Positions 18,394-27,188 of a DNA stretch of 64,000 bases are shown here, in pieces (the first letter of the stretch is position 1; every line of letters starts with the position of its first letter). Source of the stretch: Microbispora hainanensis. Its GTDB lineage: Bacteria > Actinomycetota > Actinomycetes > Streptosporangiales > Streptosporangiaceae. The translations under genes were made by a program, and so were the position numbers. The DNA is taken from positions 4,712,001 through 4,776,000 of the forward strand of contig NZ_CP108086.1 of the NCBI RefSeq assembly GCF_036186745.1. The letters are read 5' to 3'. The notes under the pieces are model-generated. The model searched no databases, was not told where the DNA came from, and was given only the letters and a program-made list of their open reading frames with translations.

Positions 18394-18586
18394 GTAAATT
18401 GCCGCGATCGTAGACCGGGGTGATCGGGGCGTCAATGGCAGCGTCCGAGTGCGGCGGGCCGGCGCCACGCACGCGATCATGCCGCCACACGCGCGACCGT
18501 GCTGCCACGCGTGCGACGGCGCCTCGCGCGCGACCACGGCGTCGTACGCACTTAGTTCGGGCGCTGCCATGCGAACGGTGACGGGG

Positions 18587-19465
18587 TCACGGATGCATGA
18601 GAAGCAGGGGGTCGCAGGTGTCGCTTCCATCCGCCTTGGACGTCCCCGGTTTCTCCAGGCTCCTCTCGCTGTTGACGATGTAGTAGCCGCCGAAGGGCCG
18701 AGGTATCACGATCAGCGTCTGGAGGTACATGATCGCCTGAGCCTTGGCGATGGTCCCTCCGTGCGGCGTGTGGACCAGCATGCTCCTGAGCATGGCGAAG
18801 AGATTGTCGTGGGTGAATCCCCCCCAGATGAGCACGCGGTAGGTGTGTTGGATGTTCGTGTGGTGCTGCTCGCTGTAGCCGGTGATCGACACGCGCGTGT
18901 CCGCCCAATTCTCTACGGTTCTGGCGGCCAGCTTGTCCTGGGCGACGAGGTCGTTATAGGACTCCGGGCGCGCCCGCGCCATGTGGATGTGCAACTGGTC
19001 GAGCTGTCTCGCCGGCCTCGAATTGATCCCCAATCCCACCGGGGCGGGAACCTCGGTGGGCTGCTGGGTGGCGCAGTAGTCGGCGGCGCTCCAATAATTC
19101 GGTGCGGTGCTGCAGCAGATCCACGGACACTCGATGCCGTTGATCCGCTTGGTGGGGATGAGGAGGTAGTTGACGTACTTCTTCTTGCTCGGGTTGCCCT
19201 TCATCACCACGAAGTCTGGGTGGTTCTGCAGGCAGGTGCCTTTTTTGAAGCAGTCCTGACTTTTTGTCCAGAGGGGCTCCTTACTGTGGGGATTGCCGCA
19301 ATCATTTTCGTCGGGGTCTGGGCCGCATGTCGGTGAAGGCGCGGAGAGCGCGTGCCCGGCGCCGGCGAGAATGCTCGCGCCTGTGAGTATGGTGGCGCCC
19401 GCCATACTGGAGAACTGGATGAACCGGCGCCGCGTCAGCTCGCTCGCCTCGTCGTTTTCATGCAT
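18587..19465 (-). CDS. Tat-exported CDP-diacylglycerol diphosphatase-like protein (Cdh family)
   Basis: 292 residues. ATG at 19465 is chosen over TTG at 19480 because GGGGG lies at the right spacing. The N-terminus is a twin-arginine signal: LTRRRFIQFSSMAG followed by a hydrophobic stretch. The mature part has NYLLIPTKRINGIECPW and the key RQLDQLHIHMA, the histidine motif of the HIT-like CDP-diacylglycerol hydrolase family (known from E. coli Cdh), which splits CDP-diacylglycerol to CMP and phosphatidate. Here the enzyme would act outside the membrane, and the true substrate may be another nucleotide diphosphate lipid. Several Cys suggest disulfides. No operon partner; the 18421-18586 stretch before it holds only short CG-rich repeats. 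Confidence 0.75.
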   Translation of the reverse strand: MHENDEASELTRRRFIQFSSMAGATILTGASILAGAGHALSAPSPTCGPDPDENDCGNPHSKEPLWTKSQDCFKKGTCLQNHPDFVVMKGNPSKKKYVNYLLIPTKRINGIECPWICCSTAPNYWSAADYCATQQPTEVPAPVGLGINSRPARQLDQLHIHMARARPESYNDLVAQDKLAARTVENWADTRVSITGYSEQHHTNIQHTYRVLIWGGFTHDNLFAMLRSMLVHTPHGGTIAKAQAIMYLQTLIVIPRPFGGYYIVNSERSLEKPGTSKADGSDTCDPLLLMHP

Positions 19466-19845
19466 GACTACCCCCGACAACCCGCATCTGTTGCTATTTG
19501 CCGCGATCTTCGCGCGCCTTGCGGTTCAGGCCGTACGCGAGACCGGAAACGGCGTCGTCAGTGAAAGATCGACGCACTCGGCGAGGTTGATCCCCCCTCT
19601 GGTGGCCGGTAAAAGCCCCTGGCGCAGGCTTGATTTTCCGTAGGAAAGATCGGAACACTTCCCCGGGGGGTCGAGAGAATCTCCTGGCGCGCGGCGAACG
19701 GACCCGGAAATCTCGGCCGGGCGAATGCTCATAAGAGATATTCCGGCATCGCATATCGTGCGATATTCGGGCGAGAGCGAAAAACCGGCAGTGATACCAG
19801 ACCGGGCGTCGAGGGCAGGGGGCGAGTGGCGGCAGACTGGAGAGT
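19466..19845. other. Intergenic region with a 14-bp palindrome upstream of hemW
   Basis: No gene is seen in these 380 bases. ATATCG-TG-CGATAT (19753-19766) is a perfect palindrome about 80 bases upstream of hemW and is flanked by two GATATTC(C/G)GG copies (about 19737 and 19762). It may be a regulator site or part of the hemW promoter. Confidence 0.45.
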
Positions 19846-21066
19846 GTGCCTTCCGTGCTTCCCGACGGCGATCCCGTCCCCCCGAGCGGCGAGCTGCCGT
19901 CCGAGGCCCTCGACGGGCTCGGCTCCCGTCCGTTCGGCTTCTACGTCCACGTCCCGTTCTGCGCGACGCGCTGCGGCTACTGCGACTTCAACACCTACAC
20001 GGCGTCCGAGCTGGGGCCCGGCGCATCACAGCGCGACTACGCCGCCACCGCGGTCGAGGAGATACGGCTGGCCCGGCGCGTGCTGGGAGACGCCGCGCCG
20101 CCCGTTGAGACCGTCTTCTTCGGCGGCGGCACGCCGACCCTGCTGCCCGCCGCCGACCTCGTACGGATCCTGGACGCCATCGGCGAGGAGTTCGGCCTGC
20201 GGCCCGGCGCCGAGGTGACGACCGAGGCCAACCCCGAGTCCGTCGACCCGGCCTACCTGAAGGAGCTGCGGGCGGGCGGGTTCACCCGGATGAGCTTCGG
20301 CATGCAGAGCGCGGGCGAGCACGTCCTCGCCGTCCTCGACCGGCGGCACACCCCCGGCCGGCCCGCCGAGGCCGTACGAGAGGCCCGCGACGCCGGGTTC
20401 GAGCACGTCAACCTCGACCTCATCTACGGCACGCCGGGGGAGAGCGACGACGACTGGAGGGCCTCCCTGGAGGCCGCGCTGGCCGCCGGGCCCGACCACG
20501 TCTCGGCGTACTCCCTGATCGTCGAGGACGGCACCCGGCTCGCCGCACGCATCCGGCGCGGCGAGCTGCCGATGCCGGACGACGACGTGGCGGCCGACCG
20601 CTACCTGATCGCCGAGGAGATGCTGACGGCCGCGGGCCTGAGCTGGTACGAGATCTCCAACTGGGCGGCGGGAGACGAGGCGCGCTGCCGCCACAACCTG
20701 CTCTACTGGACCGGCGGCGACTGGTGGGGGGCCGGGCCGGGGGCGCACAGCCACGTCGGCGGCACCCGCTGGTGGAACGTCAAGCATCCGGCGGCGTACG
20801 CCGCCCGGCTGGCGGCCGGGACCTCGCCCGCGCACGCCCGCGAGGTGCTGTCGGCGGAGGACAGGGCCGTCGAAAGGGTCATGCTGGAGCTGCGCCTCGC
20901 CTCGGGTCTCCCGCTGGCCGACCTCGCCCCCCAGGCGCGTACGGCGTGCGCGCGGGCACTGGCGGACGGACTGCTGGAGGTGGAGGCGTTCAAGGCGGGC
21001 CAGGCCGTGCTCACGCTGCGCGGCAGGCTGCTCGCCGACGCGGTGGTCCGGGACCTCACCCCTTAG
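19846..21066 (+). CDS. hemW: Radical SAM heme chaperone HemW
   Basis: 406 residues. YVHVPFCATRCGYCDFNTY carries the CxxxCxxC cluster motif with the extra Cys-adjacent Tyr and Phe of HemW; VFFGGGTPTLL and NPESVDP follow, and a HemW C-terminal domain (SWYEISNWA, CRHNLLYWTGGDWWGAGPGA) is complete. HemW (formerly annotated as oxygen-independent coproporphyrinogen oxidase) binds heme and helps load it into membrane cytochromes. GTG at 19846 is used; there is no upstream ATG. The stop codon lies in a 21-bp direct repeat. Confidence 0.95.
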   Translation: MPSVLPDGDPVPPSGELPSEALDGLGSRPFGFYVHVPFCATRCGYCDFNTYTASELGPGASQRDYAATAVEEIRLARRVLGDAAPPVETVFFGGGTPTLLPAADLVRILDAIGEEFGLRPGAEVTTEANPESVDPAYLKELRAGGFTRMSFGMQSAGEHVLAVLDRRHTPGRPAEAVREARDAGFEHVNLDLIYGTPGESDDDWRASLEAALAAGPDHVSAYSLIVEDGTRLAARIRRGELPMPDDDVAADRYLIAEEMLTAAGLSWYEISNWAAGDEARCRHNLLYWTGGDWWGAGPGAHSHVGGTRWWNVKHPAAYAARLAAGTSPAHAREVLSAEDRAVERVMLELRLASGLPLADLAPQARTACARALADGLLEVEAFKAGQAVLTLRGRLLADAVVRDLTP

Positions 21067-21088
21067 ATCCGGGATCTCACCCCTTAAA
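21047..21088. repeat. 21-bp tandem duplication across the hemW stop codon
   Basis: TCCGGGACCTCACCCCTTAGA (21047-21067) is followed by a copy with three changes (21068-21088). The first copy contains the hemW stop TAG, the second contains TAA in the same place. The second copy also overlaps the end of the convergent DUF3097 gene. Confidence 0.9.
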
Positions 21089-21890
21089 CGGGGGCGGTGA
21101 CGAAGTCGATCAGTTCTTCCACACGGCCGAGGAGCTCGGGCTCCAGGTCGGCGTAGGTCGTGACCCGGCTCAGGATGTGCCGCCACGCCTCCTGGGGGTC
21201 CATCCGCCAGCCGAGGGCGGCGATCACGCCCTCCTTCCAGGGCACGCCGCGCGGCACGTCCGGCCAGGCGGGGATGCCGAGCGCCCGGGGCTTGACCGCC
21301 TGCCAGATGTCCACGAACGGATGCCCGACGACGAGCACGTCGTCCCCGGACACCCGGGCGGCGATGCGGCTCTCCTTCGAGCCGGGCACCAGGTGGTCGA
21401 CGAGCACGCCGAGCCGCCTGCCCGGCTCGGGGCCGAACTCCTCGACGATGGCAGGGAGGTCGTCCACCCCTTCGAGGAACTCGACGACGACCCCCTCCAC
21501 CCGCAGGTCGTGTCCCCAGATCTTCTCCACCAGCGAGGCGTCGTGGACGCCCTCGACGTAGATGCGGCTCCCCTTGGCGACCTGCGCGCGCAGGCCCTCG
21601 ACCGCGATCGACCCGGAGGCGCTCCGCAGCGGGCCCTTGGGGCCGGCCTGGGGCCGCACCAGCGTCACCGGTTTGCCTTCGAGGAGGAACCCGGCGGGCG
21701 TCAGCGGGAACACCCGCCTGCGGCCGAACCGGTCCTCCAGCGTCACGGCCTCCTTGTCGCAGGCCACCACGGCGCCGCAGAAGCGGCCCTCGGCGTCCTC
21801 CACCACGAGGTCGGGCTCTGCCGGGACCTCGGGGATCTGCCCCCGCCGTGGCCGCCGCCAGTCTCCGGAAAGCACGTCCCGCCCGTACAT
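21084..21890 (-). CDS. DUF3097 family protein
   Basis: 268 residues matching the actinobacterial DUF3097 family: [14 protein letters not shown] at the start, [20 protein letters not shown] in the middle and [17 protein letters not shown] after it. The middle segment has the layout of a Toprim-like fold (E-G-x-H-D..., then a strand ending in L-V-D-H). The family has no established function; its steady position between hemW and hrcA in actinobacteria suggests a housekeeping role. Start ATG at 21890. It ends convergently against hemW. Confidence 0.88.
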   Translation of the reverse strand: MYGRDVLSGDWRRPRRGQIPEVPAEPDLVVEDAEGRFCGAVVACDKEAVTLEDRFGRRRVFPLTPAGFLLEGKPVTLVRPQAGPKGPLRSASGSIAVEGLRAQVAKGSRIYVEGVHDASLVEKIWGHDLRVEGVVVEFLEGVDDLPAIVEEFGPEPGRRLGVLVDHLVPGSKESRIAARVSGDDVLVVGHPFVDIWQAVKPRALGIPAWPDVPRGVPWKEGVIAALGWRMDPQEAWRHILSRVTTYADLEPELLGRVEELIDFVTAPV

Positions 21891-21908
21891 GCGGGGAACG
21901 CTAGCAAA

Positions 21909-22195
21909 TCACGCCCTGCGGCGGCGGGCCGCGGAGCGGCGCGCGAGTACGACGATCGTCACGATCGGCGCGGCCAGGAAGCCGGCACGACCGGCAGGAC
22001 GGCGAAGAGCACCCAGGGACCCACAGCAGCGCGGGGCCGGATCGGCCGGGGAGCGGCGTACGGCGGGGGAAACGGGTGCGGCAGCCACAGGGGCGCGCCG
22101 GGCCGTGCCGGGGGCATCATGGGCGGGGAACCCGCGTGGTCGCCTCGGCCGGCGCGGGTCTCTGGTGCTCGTGCATAGGGTGAAGAGTCGGCCAT
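21909..22195 (-). pseudogene. Small proline-rich single-pass membrane protein, frameshifted
   Basis: ATG at 22195 opens a Pro-rich cytoplasmic-type N-terminus ([20 protein letters not shown]) followed by [12 protein letters not shown], the first half of a membrane helix. The frame then ends at 21959 in PASWPRRS, while the next frame continues [17 protein letters not shown] with an Arg-rich tail to a stop at 21909-21911. Adding one base at about 21985 gives ...[18 protein letters not shown], one continuous helix. This is a one-base lesion or an assembly error. Function unknown. Confidence 0.5.
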
Positions 22196-22275
22196 GCGGC
22201 TTGCGGTCGATTCGCAGCCCGCTTGTCCGTGCCCCCCTGCGCGTTATCGCACCAGGTGGGGTGGTAGCCGTACAC

Positions 22276-22302
22276 TTGGCACTCGGGAACACAGAGTGCC
22301 AG
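22276..22302. promoter_or_regulatory. CIRCE element (HrcA operator)
   Basis: TTGGCACTC-N9-GAGTGCCAG, two changes from the consensus TTAGCACTC-N9-GAGTGCTAA (the A/G in each arm compensate each other). It lies 34 bases before the hrcA start, so HrcA should repress its own hrcA-dnaJ operon until heat shock. Confidence 0.95.
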
Positions 22303-22335
22303 AGTCGGTGTTTCCAGGCACAGGGAGGTGACACA

Positions 22336-23349
22336 TTGCTCGACGACCGCAAGCTCGCCGTCCTGCGGGCCATCGTCGAGGACTACGTGTCCACCAACGA
22401 GCCGGTGGGGTCCAAGGCCCTGGCGGACAGGCACAACCTCGGCGTCTCTCCGGCGACGATCCGCAACGACATGGCGGCGCTGGAGGAGCAGGGCTACATC
22501 ACCCAGCCGCACACCAGTGCCGGAAGGGTGCCGACGGACAAGGGATACCGGCTGTTCGTCGACCGGCTGTCCCAGATCAAGCCGCTGTCGGGTGCCGAGC
22601 GCAGGGCCATCGAGACCTTCCTCGCCGGGGCCGTGGACCTCGACGAGATCGTCATGCGTACGGTGCGGCTGCTCGCGCAGCTCACCCGTCAGGTCGCGGT
22701 GGTGCAGTATCCCTCGCTCACCAGGTCGTCGGTCCGCCATGTGGAGATCGTCCCGCTCGCGGAGCGCCGGGTCATGCTGGTGCTGATCACGAACACCGGG
22801 CGGGTCGAGCAGCGTGTGGTCGATCTGCCCGAGGCCATCGCCGACGACCGGATCGCGAATCTGCGCGCCGTGCTCAACGCGTGCCTGGACGGCTGCGGCC
22901 TGTCCCAGGTGCCGGAGACGGTGGCCGACATTCCCGACCGCCTGCCCCCCGAGGACAGGCCGGTGGCGGCCACGATCCTCTCCGTGCTGCTTGAGACGCT
23001 CGTGGAGCGGCACGAGGAGAAGATCGTCTTCGGTGGCACGGCCAACCTGGCCGCCGCCGACTTCAGCATCGGCCTGCGGGACGTGCTGGAGGCCCTGGAG
23101 GAGCAGGTCGTCCTCATCCGCCTGCTGGGGGAGACCGGCGGGCTTTCCGAACTGACCGTCCGCATCGGATCCGAGAACCCCTACAGCGGGCTCCGCGGCA
23201 CGTCTATCGTGGCCGCCGGATACGGTTCGGGCGACAGAGAACTGGCCCGGCTCGGAGTGCTGGGCCCGACACGAATGGACTATCCGGTGACGATGGGTGC
23301 GGTGCGCGCGGTGGCGCGTTACGTCGGCCAGATCCTGGCGGGGTCATAA
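22336..23349 (+). CDS. hrcA: Heat-inducible transcription repressor HrcA
   Basis: 337 residues. TTG at 22336 is chosen: GGGAGGTGAC lies just upstream and the protein then starts [18 protein letters not shown], the normal HrcA N-terminus. Winged helix: [20 protein letters not shown] and [15 protein letters not shown]; the GAF-like dimerisation domain and C-terminal [16 protein letters not shown] are complete. HrcA binds CIRCE and depends on GroEL for activity. The next gene, dnaJ, starts immediately after the TAA. Confidence 0.97.
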   Translation: MLDDRKLAVLRAIVEDYVSTNEPVGSKALADRHNLGVSPATIRNDMAALEEQGYITQPHTSAGRVPTDKGYRLFVDRLSQIKPLSGAERRAIETFLAGAVDLDEIVMRTVRLLAQLTRQVAVVQYPSLTRSSVRHVEIVPLAERRVMLVLITNTGRVEQRVVDLPEAIADDRIANLRAVLNACLDGCGLSQVPETVADIPDRLPPEDRPVAATILSVLLETLVERHEEKIVFGGTANLAAADFSIGLRDVLEALEEQVVLIRLLGETGGLSELTVRIGSENPYSGLRGTSIVAAGYGSGDRELARLGVLGPTRMDYPVTMGAVRAVARYVGQILAGS

Positions 23350-24489
23350 GTGTCCAACGACTACTACGCGACCCTTGGCGTACGGCGCGACGCCAGCCAG
23401 GAAGAGATCAAGAAGGCATACCGCCGTCTTGCCCGTGAGCTGCACCCGGACGTCAACCCCGATCCGGAGACCCAGGAGCGGTTCAAGGAGATCAACCAGG
23501 CGTACGAGGTGCTGTCCGACGCGGGCAAGCGCCGCATGTACGACATGGGCGCCGACCCGTTCGGCGGTGGCGGCGGAGCGGGGGCCGGAGCCGGCGGCTT
23601 CGGCGCGGGCTTCCCGTTCAGCGACATCATGGACGCCTTCTTCGGCTCGGCGGGCGCCGCGCGGGGGCCCCGCTCCCGTGCCCGCCGGGGCCGCAACGCC
23701 ACCATCAGGGTCGAGCTCGACCTGGCGGAGGCGGCCTTCGGCACGACCCGCGAGATCGTGGTCGACACGGCCGTGGTCTGCGAGGTCTGCCAGGGCTCCG
23801 GGGCGGCGTCCGGCACGCACCCCGACACCTGCGACATGTGTCACGGGCGCGGCGAGGTGTCGCAGGTGACCCGTTCGTTCCTCGGCCAGGTCATGACCTC
23901 GCGTCCCTGCCCCCAGTGCGGCGGGTACGGCAGCGTCATCCGGCACCCCTGCATGGAGTGCTCGGGCGAGGGACGGGTGCGGACCCGGCGCACGATCAAG
24001 GTCAGGATCCCGGCCGGCGTCGAGGACGGCACGCACATCCAGCTCGCCGGCGAGGGCGAGGTCGGCCCCGGCGGCGGGCCTCCCGGCGACCTGTTCCTGG
24101 AGATCGTCGAGCGGCCGCACCAGATCTTCGAGCGGCGCGGCGACGACCTGCACTGCACGGTGGCCATCCCGATGACGGCCGCCGCGCTCGGCACCTCGCT
24201 CACGATCGAGACCCTCGACGGCGCGGAGGAGATCGACATCCGGCCCGGCACCCAGGCCGGCCAGGTCATCCCCCTGTACGGCAAGGGCGTCCAGCGGCTC
24301 AACGAGACCGGCAGAGGCGACCTGCTGATCCACGTGAACGTCGAGACGCCGAGCAAGCTCGACCCGCAGCAGGAGGAACTGCTGCGCGAGCTGGCGAAGC
24401 TGCGCGGCGAGGAGCGCCCGCCCGGCAAGTTCTCCCCGGGCCAGCAGGGCTTCTTCTCCCGCCTGCGGGACGCCTTCAACGGCCGCTGA
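23350..24489 (+). CDS. dnaJ: Molecular chaperone DnaJ
   Basis: 379 residues. J domain [20 protein letters not shown] with HPD (LHPDVNPD), a Gly-rich linker ([16 protein letters not shown]), four CxxCxGxG-type zinc repeats ([32 protein letters not shown]) and the C-terminal substrate-binding domain. It is the hrcA-linked DnaJ paralogue of actinobacteria and stimulates DnaK ATPase and delivers clients. GTG at 23350 directly follows the hrcA stop, so translation is coupled and regulation is by CIRCE/HrcA. Confidence 0.97.
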   Translation: MSNDYYATLGVRRDASQEEIKKAYRRLARELHPDVNPDPETQERFKEINQAYEVLSDAGKRRMYDMGADPFGGGGGAGAGAGGFGAGFPFSDIMDAFFGSAGAARGPRSRARRGRNATIRVELDLAEAAFGTTREIVVDTAVVCEVCQGSGAASGTHPDTCDMCHGRGEVSQVTRSFLGQVMTSRPCPQCGGYGSVIRHPCMECSGEGRVRTRRTIKVRIPAGVEDGTHIQLAGEGEVGPGGGPPGDLFLEIVERPHQIFERRGDDLHCTVAIPMTAAALGTSLTIETLDGAEEIDIRPGTQAGQVIPLYGKGVQRLNETGRGDLLIHVNVETPSKLDPQQEELLRELAKLRGEERPPGKFSPGQQGFFSRLRDAFNGR

Positions 24490-24498
24490 GCTGATCGC

Positions 24499-25233
24499 AT
24501 GACTGTTCCCGTGTTCCTGTCGGACGCGGCCGGCCAGACGGGGGACACGATCGTCCTCGACGGGCCCGAGGGGCGGCACGCCGCCGCCGTACGCCGCCTG
24601 CGGCCGGGGGAGCGGATCGACCTGACCGACGGCGCGGGGCGGGTGGCCGAGTGCACGGTCACGGCGGCGGGGAAGGACTCGCTGACCGCCGAGGTGCTGC
24701 GCCGCTATGAGGTCCCGCCGCCCCGGCCGAGACTGGTGGTCGTCCAGGGCCTGCCCAAGGGCGACCGGGGCGAGCTCGCGGTCGAGATGATGACCGAGGC
24801 CGGGGTCGACGTGATCGTCCCCTGGGCCGCCTCCCGGTGCGTCACCCAGTGGAAGGGCGACCGGGCCGCCAAGGCCCTCGCCCGCTGGCGCGGCACGGCC
24901 CGCGAGGCGGCCAAGCAGGCCCGGCGCTTCCATCTGCCCGAGGTGACAGAGCAGGCCACGACCGCGGCGGTCGGCGCGCTCGTCTCGTCGGCGGCGCTCG
25001 CGGTCGTCCTGCACGAGGAGGCCGCCGAGCCGCTGAGCCGCCTGCCCCTGCCGGAGGAGCCGGGCGACATCGTGATGATCGTCGGCCCGGAGGGCGGCGT
25101 CACCGACGAGGAGATCGCCACGTTGCGGGCCGCGGGAGCCACGCCGGCCCTGCTGGGGCCGACGGTGCTGCGCACCTCGACTGCGGGCGTGGCCGCGGCG
25201 GCCGTCCTGATGTCCCGCTGCGGCCGCTGGTGA
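24499..25233 (+). CDS. rsmE: 16S rRNA (uracil-1498-N3)-methyltransferase RsmE
   Basis: 244 residues of the SPOUT-class RsmE family: PEGRHAAAVRRLRPGERIDL (N-terminal PUA-like part), LPKGDRGELAVEMMTEAGVD, and the knotted SAM site IVGPEGGVTDEEIATLRAAG with LGPTVLRTSTA. It methylates U1498 of 16S rRNA in the 30S subunit. It begins 9 bases after dnaJ and probably shares its transcript, a common actinobacterial arrangement. Directly after the stop lie three 18-bp repeats. Confidence 0.95.
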   Translation: MTVPVFLSDAAGQTGDTIVLDGPEGRHAAAVRRLRPGERIDLTDGAGRVAECTVTAAGKDSLTAEVLRRYEVPPPRPRLVVVQGLPKGDRGELAVEMMTEAGVDVIVPWAASRCVTQWKGDRAAKALARWRGTAREAAKQARRFHLPEVTEQATTAAVGALVSSAALAVVLHEEAAEPLSRLPLPEEPGDIVMIVGPEGGVTDEEIATLRAAGATPALLGPTVLRTSTAGVAAAAVLMSRCGRW

Positions 25234-25237
25234 CGCA

Positions 25238-25291
25238 CGGCCGCGGCGCATAGCCCGGCCTCGGCTCATAGTCCGGCCGCGGCGCATAGCC
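25238..25291. repeat. 18-bp tandem repeat, three copies, after the rsmE stop
   Basis: CGGCCGCGGCGCATAGCC (25238-25255 and 25274-25291) with a diverged middle copy (25256-25273). Begins four bases after the rsmE stop codon; each unit contains TAG. The remaining bases up to 25385 show nothing else. Confidence 0.88.
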
Positions 25292-25385
25292 CCGCCACGG
25301 CTGACAAAGCCGTCCCGTCAACTCGGAGGCCGGGACCGGCCCGTCCACCGGGCCGCGGACCCCGGCCGACGACCAGGGGGCCGGG

Positions 25386-26069
25386 TCAGGGCGAGGGCGA
25401 GGGCGACGGGGCCGCCGCCGCTTCGGGCGTCGCCGCCTCCGCGGGAGGCGGCGTGCTCGGGGTGACCGGGGGCGCGGACGTCGTGCGCGGAGGCGACGAC
25501 GGGCGGCGCGAGGCCGACGGCGTCGTCACGGGCGTCTCCTGCGTCACCGACGTGGGCGAGCACGTCGGCGGGAGGGCCGTGTCGGGCTCGATCACCCCGG
25601 CCTCGGGGGTGGGCGTGACGCAGGGATCGGACGGCGACGGCGACGGTCTGGTGGTCGCCTCCGTCTTGGGCGTGGGGGTCGGGCTGGGCCGTTCGCGCGA
25701 CGGGCTCGGGGTGACGGGCACGATCACGACCGGCCGCGAGGGCTCCGCCGGGTTGGGCGGCCGGATCACCGACGAGGTGTCCCTGTTGTCCTCACGTTCG
25801 TCGCCGGCGTTGGAGATGCCCGTTGATTGCGCCACCTGGTCGCGCAGGCCGGGGACGATCATCACGACCGCGCCCGCCACGAGCACGGCCCCGGCGGCGG
25901 CCGCTCCGACCCGCCGCCACAGCAGGTGCCGCAGGCCGCGCAGACCACGCTGCTCGATCCGCCCGCGGATGATTTCGAGTCCATCGGGAGACGGCACGAC
26001 CGAGTCCGCCTCCGCGCGCAGGGCACGGCGGAGCAGCTCGCCGTACTCGTCGTCGGGAGGGAAGGTCAT
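25386..26069 (-). CDS. Single-pass membrane protein with long Pro/Ser/Thr tail, probable sigma-factor partner
   Basis: 227 residues. Residues 1-50 are cytoplasmic and acidic/basic (DDEYGELLRRALRAEADSVV); a membrane helix follows at about 53-72 (VGAAAAGAVLVAGAVVMIVP); the rest is an extracytoplasmic Pro/Ser/Thr-rich stretch ending APSPSPSP. The start ATG overlaps the stop of the ECF sigma gene upstream (ATGA), so the two are coupled. This topology fits an anti-sigma factor or sensor, although no zinc HxxxCxxC motif is present and the cytoplasmic part is short. The sigma-binding role is inference. Confidence 0.7.
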   Translation of the reverse strand: MTFPPDDEYGELLRRALRAEADSVVPSPDGLEIIRGRIEQRGLRGLRHLLWRRVGAAAAGAVLVAGAVVMIVPGLRDQVAQSTGISNAGDEREDNRDTSSVIRPPNPAEPSRPVVIVPVTPSPSRERPSPTPTPKTEATTRPSPSPSDPCVTPTPEAGVIEPDTALPPTCSPTSVTQETPVTTPSASRRPSSPPRTTSAPPVTPSTPPPAEAATPEAAAAPSPSPSP

Positions 26070-26671
26070 GAGAACTGCTCCAGTGCCATCCGTAGTGCGG
26101 CCATGCCGCGGGCCGTGTGACTCTTCACGGCGCCCTTGCTGATCCCCATCGCGTGGGCGATCTCGGCTTCCGACAGGTCGCCGTAGTATCGCAGCACCAG
26201 TGCCTCGCGCTGCCGGGTGGGTAAGCCGCGCAGCGCCTCGATGACGGCCGAGCGCTCCAGTTCGCCGATCGCGCCGTTCTCAGCGCTGGGCGCGTCGGGC
26301 AGCCCCTTGGGCGCGTACTTCTCGACGACCGCTCGGTGCCGCAGCACGGAACGCGATCGGTTCACGACCGATTGCCGAAGGTAGGCCAGTGCCTTGTCGG
26401 TGTCCCTCAGCCTGCGCCAGGCGCCATGAAGGGCGACGAACGCGTCCTGAACGACCTCTTCGGCGCTGGCCACATCACGCACCAGCAGCACGGCGAGACG
26501 CACCAGTGACCGATAGTGAGCGCTGTAGAGCGCCGTCACGGCCATGTCGGCATCCCACCCGACGGGCACCGTTCCCAACGACCTGTCGGCCACGAGGGTC
26601 TCGGTGGTCACATCAATAGGACGCTCGTCATCCTCGGGGGGTTTACGTTCTTCCGAATCATGAGGGGGCAT
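26066..26671 (-). CDS. ECF RNA polymerase sigma factor, SigE family
   Basis: 201 residues from ATG at 26671. Sigma region 2 is visible as LYSAHYRSLVRLAVLLVRD then AEEVVQDAFVALHGAWRRL; region 4 as LPTRQREALVLRYYGDLSEA and ISKGAVKSHTARGMAALR. The layout matches the actinobacterial SigE-family ECF group (SIG70 with VxLxR-type region 2 and short linker). The N-terminal 40 residues are acidic and not conserved. It probably directs envelope-stress or surface genes; its membrane partner gene overlaps its stop codon. A longer start at 26728 lacks support. Confidence 0.88.
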   Translation of the reverse strand: MPPHDSEERKPPEDDERPIDVTTETLVADRSLGTVPVGWDADMAVTALYSAHYRSLVRLAVLLVRDVASAEEVVQDAFVALHGAWRRLRDTDKALAYLRQSVVNRSRSVLRHRAVVEKYAPKGLPDAPSAENGAIGELERSAVIEALRGLPTRQREALVLRYYGDLSEAEIAHAMGISKGAVKSHTARGMAALRMALEQFS

Positions 26672-26789
26672 GGCCCAGTGGTGTCCTCGCCCGACACTAG
26701 GGGGGTTTTCTGGTGCAGTCTCGCACACTCACCCTAGCCCGGGGGATCATTGCAGTCATCAACTAGTGTCAACGGCTAGGCTTTCGCGC

Positions 26790-27134
26790 GTGAGCGACTG
26801 CCTCTTCTGCAAGATCGTGGCCAAGGAGGTCCCGGCGGACATCGTCCTGGAGACCGGGCGGGCGCTGGCCTTCCGCGACATCAACCCGCAGGCCCCCACC
26901 CACGTCCTCGTCGTGCCGAGGGCCCACCACGAGAACGCCGCCGCGCTGGCGGCGGCCGACGACGGCCTGGCAGACGACCTGCTCAAGGCCTGCCACGCGG
27001 TGGCCGTACAGGAGGGCGTGGCCGAGAGCGGCTACCGGATCGTGTTCAACACCGGAGAGGGCGCCGGGCAGACGGTCTTCCACGTCCACGCGCACGTCCT
27101 CGGCGGCCGGGGCCTCACCTGGCCCCCCGGCTGA
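26790..27134 (+). CDS. HIT family nucleotide-binding protein
   Basis: 114 residues, a complete HINT-type histidine triad protein: CLFCKIVAKEVPADIV at the N-terminus, AFRDINPQAPTHVLVVPRAH in the middle and the triad FHVHAHVLGGRG near the end. These proteins hydrolyse nucleoside phosphoramidates and related adducts. Start GTG at 26790 (SDCLFCKI). It lies just before phoH, as in many actinobacteria, and likely begins the phoH-ybeY-corC transcript. Confidence 0.93.
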   Translation: MSDCLFCKIVAKEVPADIVLETGRALAFRDINPQAPTHVLVVPRAHHENAAALAAADDGLADDLLKACHAVAVQEGVAESGYRIVFNTGEGAGQTVFHVHAHVLGGRGLTWPPG

Positions 27135-27188
27135 GCGGCTAAAGTGGGGAGGGAGCTAGGGAGGCGATCAGGGCCGCAAAGGCCGCCC

